A stretch of 64,000 nucleotides of DNA from Apostichopus japonicus (taxonomy: Eukaryota; Echinodermata; Holothuroidea; Aspidochirotida; Stichopodidae), in contig NC_092581.1 in assembly GCF_037975245.1 (NCBI RefSeq), forward strand, positions 3,730,001-3,794,000, read 5' to 3'. Shown here piece by piece: positions 39,601 through 46,900 of the stretch. The notes beneath the pieces were generated by a model. The model did not search any database. It was not told where the DNA came from and saw only the letters and a list, made by a program, of their open reading frames with translations. A program made the position numbers and the translations under genes. Each line of letters opens with the position of its first letter. Positions within the stretch are counted from its first letter, which is position 1.

Positions 39601-42336
39601 GTGACCTGCAGAAACACAGCGGAACATGTGAAAACATGGGAACACTATGTGACCAGCAGAAACACAGAGGGCATGTGAAAACATGGGAACACTATGTGAC
39701 CTGCAGAAACACAGAGGACATGTAAAAACATGGGAACACTATGTGACTTTCAGAAACACAGATGACTATAAAAAAATGGGAACACTATGTGACCAGCAGA
39801 AACACAGAGGACATGTAAAAGCATGTGAACACTATGTGACTTTCAGAAACACAGATGACTATAAAAACATGGGAACACTATGTGACCAGCAGAAACACAG
39901 AGGACATGTAAAAACATGGGAACACTATGTGACTTTCAGAAACACAGATGACTATAAAAACATGGGAACACTATGTGACCAGCAGAAAAACATAGGACAT
40001 GTGAAAACATGGGACACTTTAGTCTACAACTCTATATGCCAGCAAATAGAAGTATTGATGTTTGTCATCAGGAAGATTTGAACATCAAGTAACTCTCACA
40101 TATCCTTGACGACTTCGATTGCGACATAGATATTAACGAGTCGGAATCGTTATGGCATTTGTGCCACAAATTTACCGCGAACATTAATGTTTCGTGACTA
40201 AACTTTGCTAATTTACATTTGGTACAAACCTTGCCAATTCTTTGTTATCAGCCTACAGCTGTAGTACCAGCTTCCCAGAACCTCTCTGCTCACCACCATG
40301 CAGCATTCAGTCCCGTAACAGAGGACGGATGTCTCGTCCTTGATGAGTAGGATGACATGATCCACCAACTTGGCCAGTTTCAGATGCTCACCGGCTGTGT
40401 TAATTAAAGATCAGAAAAAATCTGCTCATGTTTGTTGAAAGCTGAAAGGGTTGACCAATTTTTTGAACACAAACTAATGTTTGAAGAAAAGAAAAATTTG
40501 CACAAGATAGCATGCCATGTGCCTTACCGCCTGAAAGATAAACACAGTTTGAGCTGCTAATTATACTCCCACCCCACTCCCCTCCCCGGTTTGCTAGGGA
40601 AGAGGATTGGTGGTTCTAGGCAGAAACCATGAGGTCTTCAGACTTGATTCCAAAAGTTTGTGCATGTTTCTCAAAACCTTTTACCAAAGCCACCTAAAGA
40701 AACTTTAAATTATAACTTGTGAGGTTATTGGTCAGTATTAATTTCTTCAAAGATGTTCTTTTACCTTTGCTTTAATATTCCAACAACTAAATTCCTTGGG
40801 ATTTATTGAATGAACCCCAACAATTAACTTTTAAACTTACTGTTGTTTGCCTTCTGAACGAACCATTTGAAAATGTTGGTAGTAGAGAGGAGCTTTCTGT
40901 GATCCTGGTTGCCTTTGCCTTTGCCTGAAGTGAGATGAAAAAAGAAAATTATCAAGATTTACAAAACAGACACACCCTCAAGTTTAATCTTCAAAACAAG
41001 TTTCCTTTTAATTATCTAGAGTAAACCTTTTTTATAATAATTGCCACAAGAGGCCAAAACTGCCTGAGGTGATCTGCAAGTAAAACTTATCCCCCCCTCC
41101 CTAACCGGCCTCCCTACTCCTACATATCCATTGAAAAGCAGTGGTATCACAAATCAAAGGATTAGTAAAGCCATGCTTTTTAAATAAATGTTAAATTAAG
41201 CAGTTTAACAGTTTTGCATAAAGGCACATGGCTACCCTTACTCAATCTTTCTGGTCTTCTTGCAGGTAGGTAGGAGAAAGTGAAAAGGCACTTGGGGTCA
41301 TTTTACATCCCTGGAATGCATACAAAATCCATGTTTATCAGTGTACAGTAGGTTCTGTTTGTGGTAACTTCAGTTTTATCAAAGTCACAGTATATGCTAT
41401 TAGTTAGCCAGGTGTATTCTGCAACAACTCTTTAATATCTGGTAAAATCTACCCCTTCCCATGAAGTCACATCTCAAATTAAAAGATATTAGAGTTGCGC
41501 TACAGGTAACTGATGACAACAAATAGCTCAGTACAACCATCGTGTTTTTTTTTTTGCAGTCTGCAACAGTTTTATGTTTTTGTCTTGTGATTTTTTTTTC
41601 TTGAGAGAGAAAAAAGGGGAGGGGTGGTGACTTCTGATGCCCCTGAACAATCATGACATCATCTTACCCAGCTTGCTCTTCACATGAGCAACCTCTTTCA
41701 CCATAAATTCTCTGACAGCCTCAAAGCAATGCTCCCAGGTCATTCCTCCTCCTTTCTTGGAATTCTCATCCAGTTGACGACAGACCGCTGGTCTGCCCAA
41801 TTCCTTCTTGAAGACATCTATTTGTTTCTGAAGACAAGAGATTACATTGACAAAAAAATAATGACATAGTATATTCCAAACATTACATGGTTTGTCTAAA
41901 TTCAATAATATGCAATATTAAGAAATATTTCCAAGGTTGGTTGCTTTTTGGATGGTTTCCCTTTTTTGCTCTTTTGTTTTAAGATTACTGATTCAAATCA
42001 AAAAGTTTTTGATTAATTTCAACTGAAATTCATATATTTATTTTAAAAAAATTAAAACTTTTTGCATTCTTTGAAATGCTTAAAGGTATGCTGTATTGGC
42101 CCCAAATATGACAGATATTCAATTATGGTCACCTTTGTGTTTATATCACCGATAAGGATAGATTCAAAGTTATCTACATTATGAAAAAACTCTTTAAGTG
42201 CACGTTTCAATAAGGTATCTGTATGCTGGCACGTGCTAAACTTTTAAGTATTTAAAACATTAACCTTTCTTTCAGTAACTTTGTCGGAAGCAAGTTGCCC
42301 ACAACATGTCCTCAGTTTTGTTAATGATTCACTCAT
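993..42336 (-). CDS. ATM: ATM serine/threonine kinase, 5' two thirds (41 exons placed; kinase domain off the left edge)
   Basis: ATM is the PI3K-like kinase that senses DNA double-strand breaks in the nucleus and phosphorylates checkpoint and repair proteins. The start codon is at 42336-42334. The first exons read MSESLTKLRTCC then VTERKK, which parallels the human ATM N-terminus and its TAN motif. Further collinear matches to human ATM, recalled from knowledge of that protein, include HHPKGA (exon 7), VWKLFT (13), STYRRDQD (22), VLPYLIHDILL (37), FWLDMNYL (39), SIGEPDGLYGCG (40) and HTYEHEGDW (41). Forty of the forty-one exon pairs I could test join in phase with GT-AG sites. The junction of exons 14 and 15 does not. 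Placed coding length is 6,272 nt, about 2,090 residues, against about 3,050 for the whole human protein. Only HEAT repeats and the beginning of FAT are present. The kinase and FATC domains must lie left of base 1. Confidence 0.96.
1515..2278. repeat. about 20-bp array of catctcataatcaataatgt
   Basis: An irregular array with a higher-order repeat of about 120 bp (1560-1800 shows two nearly identical super-units). It fills most of the ATM intron between exons 40 and 41 and reaches within 15 bp of the exon 40 donor. Confidence 0.9.
2666..2810 (-). mobile_element. SINE, 5'-truncated copy
   Basis: On the minus strand only the body and tail of the same SINE remain (TTCCTGCTTGTAGGAGGATC, then TACATACATA). 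The tRNA-like head is missing. It lies in the ATM intron between exons 39 and 40. Confidence 0.8.
3099..3210. repeat. three copies of a 38-bp unit
   Basis: Three copies of a unit with ggggcaaaatcgacccctgg followed by ctgaccaaaggggtaaacc. The surroundings (2900-3500) are GC-richer than neighbouring introns and look like old repeat debris. Confidence 0.75.
5437..6660. other. ATM intron between exons 36 and 37, nothing recognised
   Basis: 1.2 kb of AT-rich sequence without tandem arrays or known repeats. Short frames on both strands near 5736-5979 overlap each other and lack protein-like features. Confidence 0.6.
8557..9262. repeat. 700-bp CAGTA/CAATA simple-sequence array
   Basis: Imperfect 5-bp repeats (acaatacagt and variants) run through the ATM intron between exons 33 and 34. 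Long frames on both strands with CIVLYC or VQYNT peptides are by-products of the 5-bp period. Confidence 0.93.
10140..11035. repeat. 900-bp CAAT/ACAT-rich array
   Basis: Interleaved (aatc)n and (acat)n units with a loose higher-order unit around aaacatacaatcaatcaatc. It fills the ATM intron between exons 31 and 32. Confidence 0.92.
11067..24378 (-). CDS. ATM: ATM exons 21-31: second half of the HEAT solenoid
   Basis: Exons in transcript order are 24296-24378, 21187-21345, 19976-20203, 19303-19402, 18144-18475, 16629-16863, 15562-15668, 13378-13507, 12503-12814, 12059-12130 and 11067-11219. Diagnostic peptides are STYRRDQDTCCKILE (exon 22), ALLAVDPESRWALLQ (23), FMEAHLGFLVDMWLQLEY (25), PEPNSPHFPAANILA (28) and YHLFVRLVLADIDNGLGNAW (29). 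Each aligns with a human ATM counterpart such as LLEADPYSKWAIL or PNPPHFPSHVIKA. All junctions are in phase with canonical sites. The long intron before exon 22, 21346-24295, is filled with a SINE, a GC-richer block and a nested transposon. Confidence 0.94.
13113..13229 (+). repeat. repeat with hammerhead-like palindrome, copy 1
   Basis: It shares about 115 bp with 62201-62313. The core reads GCCTTTGAAGAAGATCC, a short loop, then GATCGAAACGTCAGGC. The outer GCCT/AGGC and inner GATC/GATC pairs can form stems. Similar motifs occur in Penelope-like retroelements. No coding part is present. Confidence 0.7.
13955..14115. repeat. 20-bp tandem array, left part, split by the solo LTR
   Basis: About eight units of ctatgtgtatcatcatctta lie in the ATM intron between exons 28 and 27. 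The same array continues at 14780 beyond the solo LTR. Confidence 0.9.
14116..14779. mobile_element. solo LTR (664 bp) inserted in a minisatellite
   Basis: The segment begins TGTTATG and ends CGTAACA, giving a TGTTA...TAACA terminal pair of the LTR type. It is flanked by a 4-bp target duplication GTGT (14112-14115 and 14780-14783). Removing it restores the 20-bp unit ctatgtgtatcatcatctta of the surrounding array exactly. It is richer in GC than its surroundings and has a TATA-like catataaat near 14262. No internal retroelement coding region remains, so it is a recombined solo LTR. A Gypsy or BEL/Pao origin fits the 4-bp duplication but is not shown. Confidence 0.85.
14780..15045. repeat. 20-bp tandem array, right part
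   Basis: About thirteen units of ctatgtgtatcatcatctta continue the array interrupted by the solo LTR. The 20-bp period leaves several frames open by chance, so the apparent YVYHH-type peptides are not genes. Confidence 0.9.
16171..16534. mobile_element. TTAA-flanked MITE, copy 1 (364 bp)
   Basis: The element starts TTAAAGGGTGTGAAGACTTG and its other end, reverse complemented, starts TTAAAGGCATTGAAGACTCG, so about 16 of 20 terminal bases form an inverted repeat. TTAA at both ends suggests a TTAA target duplication, as in piggyBac-type elements, but no transposase is present to confirm the superfamily. It lies in the ATM intron after exon 26. Related copies are at 18907 and 46560. Confidence 0.85.
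17440..17950. repeat. array of gatgtcatatcttgt-type units
   Basis: Short TCATGTGATG units are organised into a super-unit of about 115 bp that includes catttcatctcaagtcatg. It lies in the ATM intron between exons 25 and 26. Confidence 0.9.
17983..18065 (+). repeat. 3' end of a retroelement, copy 1
   Basis: It shares GGGCTCCTCTGGAA, CTGCACTGAGCAGGACTACC and CTCATTAAA followed by an A/T-rich (ATAA)n-like tail with 26346-26425. The common 3' end and simple tail suggest a truncated non-LTR element. The family is not identified. Confidence 0.65.
18907..19273. mobile_element. TTAA-flanked MITE, copy 2
   Basis: This copy has the same orientation as copy 1 and is alignable over its whole length, including the GTAATCTGACCTAGTTT segment and the central CACTAGTGT region. 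The right end has TTAA; the left end has decayed to GTAA. It ends only 28 bp from the donor of ATM exon 24, so it takes up most of that intron. Confidence 0.85.
20255..20345. repeat. GCGCTCTT/AAGAGCGC foldback fragment
   Basis: Contains TTTATATAGCGCTCTT and AAGAGCGCTTTACAATGACA as a foldback. Similar termini are widespread in invertebrate interspersed repeats. It lies next to ATM exon 23 on the upstream side. Confidence 0.5.
21530..22060. other. GC-richer intronic block of unknown nature
   Basis: This stretch of the ATM intron between exons 21 and 22 is clearly richer in GC than its surroundings and contains no ATM exon. Its texture resembles the solo LTR at 14116. I find no matching ends or target duplication, so I leave it unclassified. 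Confidence 0.4.
22102..22351 (+). mobile_element. tRNA-derived SINE, full length
   Basis: The head has an A box (TTAGCTCAGTGGTTAACGC) and a B box (GGTTCGAGTC), the polymerase III promoter of tRNA-like SINEs. The body shares GACAATTGACAATT, TAAGAGACTGACT and TTCCTGCTTGCAGGAGGA with the other copies, and the tail is (ACAT)n. The parent tRNA is not clear. It is in an ATM intron, and a transposon abuts its tail. Confidence 0.88.
22352..24142. mobile_element. composite repeat (1.8 kb) with 16-bp inverted ends
   Basis: The left end CAGGTGCGTATCCAGG and the right end CCTGGATACGCGCCTG match at 15 of 16 inverted positions. Two direct copies of a roughly 105-bp GC-rich block lie inside (22806-22916 and 23999-24103), and a smaller element is nested at 23066-23464. 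I see no convincing target duplication. The left end abuts the tail of a SINE, which suggests insertion into it. It occupies the ATM intron between exons 21 and 22. Confidence 0.65.
23066..23464. mobile_element. nested 399-bp element, same terminal type as the 59.5-kb transposon
   Basis: The termini CAAAGGCGTAGG and CCTACGCCTATG parallel the CATAGGCGTACG ends of the element at 59537. Flanking 8-mers tgtgtagt and agtgaagt agree at six of eight positions. A 150-codon frame overlapping it (23013-23465) resembles no protein I know and I do not call it. Confidence 0.6.
24983..35428 (-). CDS. ATM: ATM exons 10-20: central HEAT solenoid and acidic linker
   Basis: Exons in transcript order are 35241-35428, 34796-34903, 33139-33276, 32495-32623, 30184-30372, 28807-29178, 28464-28589, 27529-27771, 26643-26829, 25983-26152 and 24983-25021. 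Exon 10 has a basic patch, TPVKRRKLESGW, equivalent in place to the human segment around PCKRKKIELGW and a possible nuclear localisation signal. Exon 12 reads CLEALALCQAT. Exon 18 is acidic and serine-rich (RDDFDDEFDTAASM, TDSEEDEF) with several SQ/TD-type sites, at the place of the human acidic insert. Exon 14 ends at an excellent donor in phase 2, but exon 15 is open only from phase 0. A small exon of length 1 mod 3 is therefore probably missed between 29179 and 30183, unless exon 14 uses another donor. Confidence 0.9.
25546..25610. repeat. gggat/gggtt pentamer microsatellite
   Basis: A run of gggat changes to gggtt and back. Not telomeric (TTAGGG) repeats. Confidence 0.85.
26346..26425 (+). 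repeat. 3' end of a retroelement, copy 2
   Basis: This second copy of the 80-bp unit at 17983 ends in (AATAAAAA)n. It lies in the ATM intron between exons 18 and 19. Confidence 0.65.
29839..29880 (-). CDS. possible small ATM exon between exons 14 and 15
   Basis: On the minus strand this 42-nt stretch reads KPFPTFHLNISILK between an AG acceptor and a gtaaat donor, and it ends in phase 0 as exon 15 requires. It lies where human ATM has a segment like PPILHSNFPHLVLEK. Its own length is a multiple of three, so it does not by itself repair the phase 2 to phase 0 mismatch between exons 14 and 15. I treat it as a weak candidate only. Confidence 0.2.
30373..31819. other. ATM intron between exons 13 and 14, left part
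   Basis: Contains short tgtactg repeats (30680-30750), a poly-G run near 31373 and two copies of a ctccctgac, aaggagcag segment near 31530-31580. No coding exon is seen. Confidence 0.55.
31820..32480. repeat. 40-bp minisatellite
   Basis: About sixteen units of a form like gtctgtcacgctgtgattta followed by ttcaaccactcgacatgatc. It ends within 20 bp of the donor of ATM exon 13 (exon edge 32495). Confidence 0.92.
33292..33486. repeat. 42-bp tandem array of a SINE A-box head
   Basis: TTAGCTCAGTG recurs at 33299, 33341, 33383, 33425 and 33467, an exact 42-bp period. Each unit also holds two AACACTAGGAGTGTT-type palindromic stretches. The array starts 16 bp from the acceptor of ATM exon 12 (exon edge 33276). 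Read on the minus strand, each unit supplies a GCTAAC, the consensus branch-point form. Confidence 0.93.
33461..33702 (+). mobile_element. tRNA-derived SINE, full length, preceded by a tandem head array
   Basis: This is the same family as the copy at 22102, with A and B boxes, a conserved body and a (CATA)n tail. Its A-box region is the fifth repeat of the 42-bp array that begins at 33292, so the head has expanded in tandem upstream of one intact SINE. Confidence 0.9.
33790..34375. repeat. direct repeats flanking the inverted hammerhead-like repeat
   Basis: 33790-33912 and 34240-34375 share TATCACGTTTCCATC-like, CAGTATGAGTG and CAGTGGTATTAGCATTA segments in the same orientation. They flank the repeat copy at 33963-34115. 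This could be a tandem duplication into which the element inserted, or part of the element structure. Confidence 0.6.
33963..34115 (-). repeat. repeat with hammerhead-like palindrome, copy 2
   Basis: On the minus strand the core reads CCTCTGAAGAAGATCCTGC then AAGGATCGAAATGTCAGG. This copy keeps CTGAAGA and GAAA around a five-pair stem. Its upstream TTGTGTTCACC and GCTCATTAACCTGT match the copy at 62110. Direct repeats of about 120 bp flank it (33790-33912 and 34240-34375). Confidence 0.7.
35459..35745. repeat. tandem duplication, about 157-bp unit
   Basis: Both copies contain tgtttgtgtcc, cagagcatcaactaggtct, caggttagctat and attgaaata in the same order. It lies in the ATM intron between exons 9 and 10. 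Confidence 0.8.
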
Positions 42337-42402
42337 GTTGAACTCCAGAGTGAGGTGTTTGAGTCCTCATCTCATCTGTTACAATCTCTTGGTTTCCTCG
42401 GT
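36448..42402 (-). CDS. ATM: ATM exons 1-9: TAN motif and first HEAT repeats
   Basis: Coding exons in transcript order are 42265-42336, 41668-41827, 40841-40924, 40230-40394, 38700-38865, 38263-38425, 37390-37494, 36668-36747 and 36448-36508. Exon 1 carries 5'UTR up to an apparent acceptor just right of 42402, so a noncoding first exon probably lies closer to the divergent neighbour. Exons 1-2 hold the TAN motif (Tel1/ATM N-terminal), here TERKKQIDVFKKEL, in human ATM TERKKEVEKFKRL. In the family this motif is needed for telomere and checkpoint function. Exon 5 ends FNFFKQIIEKC, and exon 6 contains CRLGEETILTLLHIW, which aligns with the human CELGDEILPTLLYIW stretch. All eight junctions close in phase. 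Introns range from about 160 bp to 1.4 kb and contain a 47-bp array (39305-40015) and a hAT-like MITE (36796-37156). Confidence 0.93.
36796..37156. mobile_element. hAT-type MITE (361 bp)
   Basis: The ends are CAGGGGTGGGCAACCT and AGGTTGCCCACCCCTG, a perfect 16-bp inverted repeat of the classic hAT non-autonomous type. The flanking 8-mers cttgaagc (36788-36795) and ctttaacc (37157-37164) agree at six of eight positions, a decayed 8-bp target duplication. It lies in the ATM intron between exons 7 and 8. Confidence 0.88.
37770..38125. repeat. three tandem copies of a roughly 120-bp unit
   Basis: Each copy has ttgccatgatgaaatcacta, ttctactgttgcc, gaaattttgcc and a tattaagatgtcgtt-like end. A related single copy appears at about 48129-48262 in intron 4 of the plus-strand gene (ttgccagatgca, ggctattaaggatgtc), so the unit is an interspersed repeat that also amplified in tandem. 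Confidence 0.8.
39305..40015. repeat. about 47-bp minisatellite
   Basis: About fifteen units of the form aacactatgtgacctgcaga then aacacagaggacatgtgaaa and acatggg. Units alternate between ctgcag, cagcag and tttcag variants, giving a paired higher-order unit near 39720-39990. One frame is open for 132 codons because the double unit is a multiple of three. I do not regard it as a gene. Confidence 0.92.
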
Positions 42403-43915
42403 CTGTTCAAAAAAGAAAAAGAAACAGGACAGTAAAATATGAGGTACCATCTTCAATTTATTGATTAGGTCACCTAACTGCTGCTTGAATTATTTAATTC
42501 AAAAACTTGGAAGTACATGGTCAGATCCCAAATTTAAATGTGTCTGTTTTAGAATAGTCCAGATGCATATATCCCTGACCATGATGTTAACACTATTTTA
42601 TTCAGAGAAATACTTAATGAAAGGCAACAAAAGCAAAAACTAGTTGGCTAAAATACAATGTGTGAAGCCTATTTTCTTGTACAGGCCTAACCTAACATAG
42701 GCTAGTCTGCATCTTAATAATAATCATAATAATCAGCAGTTAGTTTTACGACACTTAAGCGACCACAAATATGAGAGTAGCCCGCAAAGGCTTATGGATT
42801 ACAACTTAAACGTCAGGTGGCATCCAATTCAACATTTGAACTCAAATTTGGAATCTTTTCAATTTAGAAAGTCATTTCAGATGGGAAAACCATAGATTGT
42901 TCTTGGACGAAAGCCCACCTTAGTATGAGTAGACCCAGTTGGGTATCGAACCTGTAACCTTTTGATTGCTGAGCTTCATTGCTTAAAAAAAAAATGCCAC
43001 TGCCTTTAAAATCCACTCGGCCACAGCACTGGTTCTTAGTTGCACTCTGCTCAATACAGCTGCTTTACTGTATCGTAACCTGTAACTTAAGCAATAAGTC
43101 ATTAACTTAAGTGTAAGGCCGGCCCCTAGCCAAGAACTGATACATTCATAATTAAATTGCTACCCTCACTTTCACCTAAGGCTTAAGATATAAACAAGCA
43201 TGATATAACATTACTGTTACACACATGACATGGGCTAGCCTTCGGCTATAAAGACCTGTTAAGCCATGATGATAACTATTGTTGCGCTATCCTAGCGTAG
43301 GGCCGGGCCATGTGTGCACTTTAATAAAAGTAAGGCCTAGCCTCTAACTTAGGCCTAGCCCAATGACATTTGATAGGTCACACTCTAGTCATTGCATAGC
43401 CACGTCAATTTAGGCTAGCCTAAGGTAGGCGTACTGTTGTGAAGTTCATGTGTATAACTGTCCCAGCACACCTAGCTATATCATAGCTTATTTAACAATC
43501 AATTGTCTTTTACTGTCAATAAATATGTTCTTGTTTGTCATCTATTTTGCTACCTACTTCGACAAGCCAATCGAGGGTTCTCGAGCATGCTGGAACGGAG
43601 TTGCAGACCTTGTTTTCGTATACAGTGAATTCCGACTTGCAGCAAGTGTAAATGTTCCCGGGATTCCCCTGTTTGAAAAATAATCATGAGGGGTTTGTGT
43701 AGTTTTATAGTATCTCTATGGTGCATTGGTAAACCATGCACCACTGATTTATAATGAAAATGGCAACGACTCTGTACGCGCAGTGAACGTAACATTCAAA
43801 TATGATGGCGGCAACAATAACGATTGGAATAAAGTATATATGATTTTGTCACCCTCATTGCAAACTTCAAGTTCAAAGGCCGTATTTTTATCCTTCCATT
43901 GTACAAGAATTCATC
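42403..43915. promoter_or_regulatory. head-to-head interval, probable divergent promoter of ATM and the plus-strand gene
   Basis: The two start codons are 1,579 bp apart and point away from each other. Within the interval are a CCAAT box (43567-43571) and a YY1-like GATGGCGGC (43804-43812), both common in TATA-less promoters of housekeeping gene pairs. An ATM noncoding first exon must also lie here if the acceptor near 42402 is real. No long open frame with protein-like composition is present. The promoter call rests on the arrangement and these short motifs only. Confidence 0.5.
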
Positions 43916-46900
43916 ATGGCAAAACGAAGGTAATATCGCACAAATACTTAAATGGTCGTCAGCAAATGCTCCCGTAGTGACTACACTAATGTAGTTTTCC
44001 CTATTTCGCGGAAATAGTACACATTCTACTGTATATGCATAGCCTAAGCCTAGTAGTACTACTTAAGCCTTACACTTGGTTACAGTGTTGTAGTCCCTAG
44101 GCAGAGATGTGACGGGCACAAAAAGTATTATTATTTAGTTCCAACCTTGTAGACAAATTACAGGAGCAATTTATTACCAAGAAATTAGACACGAATAAGT
44201 CATAAAACTTTAATGAAATTACACAATTTTCATGGCTATTTGCCCCGCAACCCAGTGAATATAGCCCCAGGCTCTTCCTCCTCCCCCCAAGTTTTGCACG
44301 TTTTTTTGGGCATTTGGAAATCTTACTCCTTATAAATAACAAAAATTACCTCAATATAATACCACTACTCTCTGAGACCTGGGCTTATAGGTGCAGAGCA
44401 TAGCAAACAGCATCCAAAGTCAATGGATGTATACTGTATTTAGGCCTACACTACAGTTAGCTTATCAACAAATGTGTCAATTTAGGGGTATGAAAGAACT
44501 CGACACAGCAGACATTTTGTGGTCAAATTCTGCTTAATTGTATGTTGCATAGGCACAGAACAAAAAATATTTTTGGATTTTTCGTTGATAGACATCGTTA
44601 ATCAAATCCTTATTAAGTGCGTCAATTATGAGCCCACCATGCTACAGATATAAGATATGTACAGAGTAATAAAATGAATAAAGTAGTCACAGCAAAATCA
44701 GAAAATAAATATATCAGTCATAAAATGCAATTAGTTAATGAATGAAAAATAATATAAACAAGTTTGATACAAATAAAAACGAGTTCAGCCATTCAAGTAC
44801 TGTACATGTATGATAAAAGATGAGTCTACAATTAGACTCTTTTAACATCTGGTCTTAGGAAATCATTCAAAAGTTATTATTATTATTAAAACAATTTGCA
44901 TATATTAGTTTCACATTACATAATGCATTCTTCAATACTGTAAAATATTGCTACTCATTACATATTGCCTACTAATAATCTCATCCTGTTATTTGACATA
45001 TCCCGATGTTGTTGACAGCAAGTCTTCCAAATCTAAAGCCAAGGATAAGCGACACCAGTCACCAGAAAGTGACTCATCCTCCAGCAGCTCCTACTCTTCC
45101 TCTGGGGAATCCTCATCAGGTAACAAACTTTTTCGGTTTCTTTTGCTTTTACTATAAATTAAAACTTTTAACAAAATAAAGGAGTCTTCCAAACAGTATC
45201 ATAAACGCTCAGAATATTTTCAAGATTATCAAAAAAGAAGAAAAGATTATCAAACAAATTACAAAAACAGAATCATATTCACTTCATGTTAAGTTTTCTT
45301 TGATATTTCCAAGTTTTCTATTGATATTCAAAGTTTGGATAAACCACCAATCCACACACGTAACTCGTAACACAGACCTAAGTATGCACTGTTTTGAAAC
45401 TGCCATGACATTACTTTGATATTTTGTTTACTTGTTATTTCTGTTGTCAAACTCCTGTACAGTAACTGATGTATGTTGTAATTCAGGATATGCCAGTGAA
45501 ACTAGAGTTGATTTTAAGACTTTTTAGCGAGTGGCTCCAATCATGAAATTCTAGGGCTGAATAATAAAATCTTTCTTTTTTTTTTCTTTTTTTGTTGTAA
45601 TGTTTGGTTAGAATCGTAAAAACTGGAATTGTATGTTAATCTGAGGTCATTTACAACAGCTCAAGACAAAGTCATCCTAAATTAATGTCAATACAAGCTG
45701 TATACAAGTGAATGCAAGCTAAATATAAATACCCAAATTAATCTGATTAATTTCATGATAATTTTGGAATCTTGCTCAATTCACTACTGTATGTATACTG
45801 TATGTGTGTATATTATTCAAGAATTTAAGTTATGCATTCTTTCATCAGAAGATTCAGAAGAAGAAGTGAGAATCACGGTGAAGAAACCCAAGTTAGATTC
45901 TGCCACCAAGAAACAAAAACGAAAAGAGCAGAAGAGACAGGAGAAGAAGAACAAGATGAAAGCAACAAGTGAGTTTTTTTTTCACATTTTTAAATAAAAA
46001 TTTCTTTTGAGCACTTTTGAGCACAAAAATGTACCAGAGAAAATTTGAAATGTTCTGTTGTTGCAGTCGCTTGTTGTGTAAATTTGTGTGGGGCAATCCC
46101 ATTTGTACGTAACTCTGTGAATCTCAAAAAATACAAAAGGGAAATCCATGGGTCAATTGATATTCAAATGTTGGTGAAACTACTTTAACATTAATTTCTT
46201 GCATGCTAAGATCCAGTAGTTTGGTAAAGTGATTTCTGGAAATGTAAAATGTTATAAAACCACAGTGAGAGAGAGTGAAGACAATTTGTTTAAGGAAAAT
46301 TTGGGGGTATCTTAAATTTTATATAATTGATTGTCTGGGGACCATTTCTTTACTGTTTTATTCATTGAAACTCAAAAGATAACTCACATAAATTATGCAT
46401 GTTTTTTTTAATTCCAATTTTGCATATAATTGTGCAGGGCCACACCCACTTTCCACATACATTTATCAACACTGCCTTCTTAGGGCTTTGATCTCTCGTT
46501 TACCTTGGTACCTCTTGAAGCTGTAATGGATGTTCAGACAAGATGAGAGAAAGAGCCATTTAAAGGCATTGAGGAATCGCCCCAAACTGCGTGCGGCCAT
46601 CTGAAAAAGTTAACTTTCTATTGCTTGCAAGTGACGGTTTGTGCGTTTTGTAACGTGATACCTTGTTATCTTTAGCTGGACCTGATATGTCCATCGCTGT
46701 ATCGTTAGTACCCTGTGCTGTGGGTATTCACCGCAGCTGTATGTACTGACTGTACACTAGTGTCTAATTACCGACGGTAGCAAGCTGTGTGTGTATTTTC
46801 TGGGATCGATGGTGGTGTCTAACACTTCTGTTACACCTCATTCAAAACTAGGTCAGATTACCGGCATTAGACATTTCTTTTTGCACTAGTCTTCACACCC

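Noticed and set aside
39683-40081. 132-codon open frame with WEHYVTFRNTDDYK repeats
   Set aside because: It is read from the 47-bp minisatellite. The peptide repeat follows the DNA period, there is no splice or start context, and it lies inside an ATM intron on the opposite strand.
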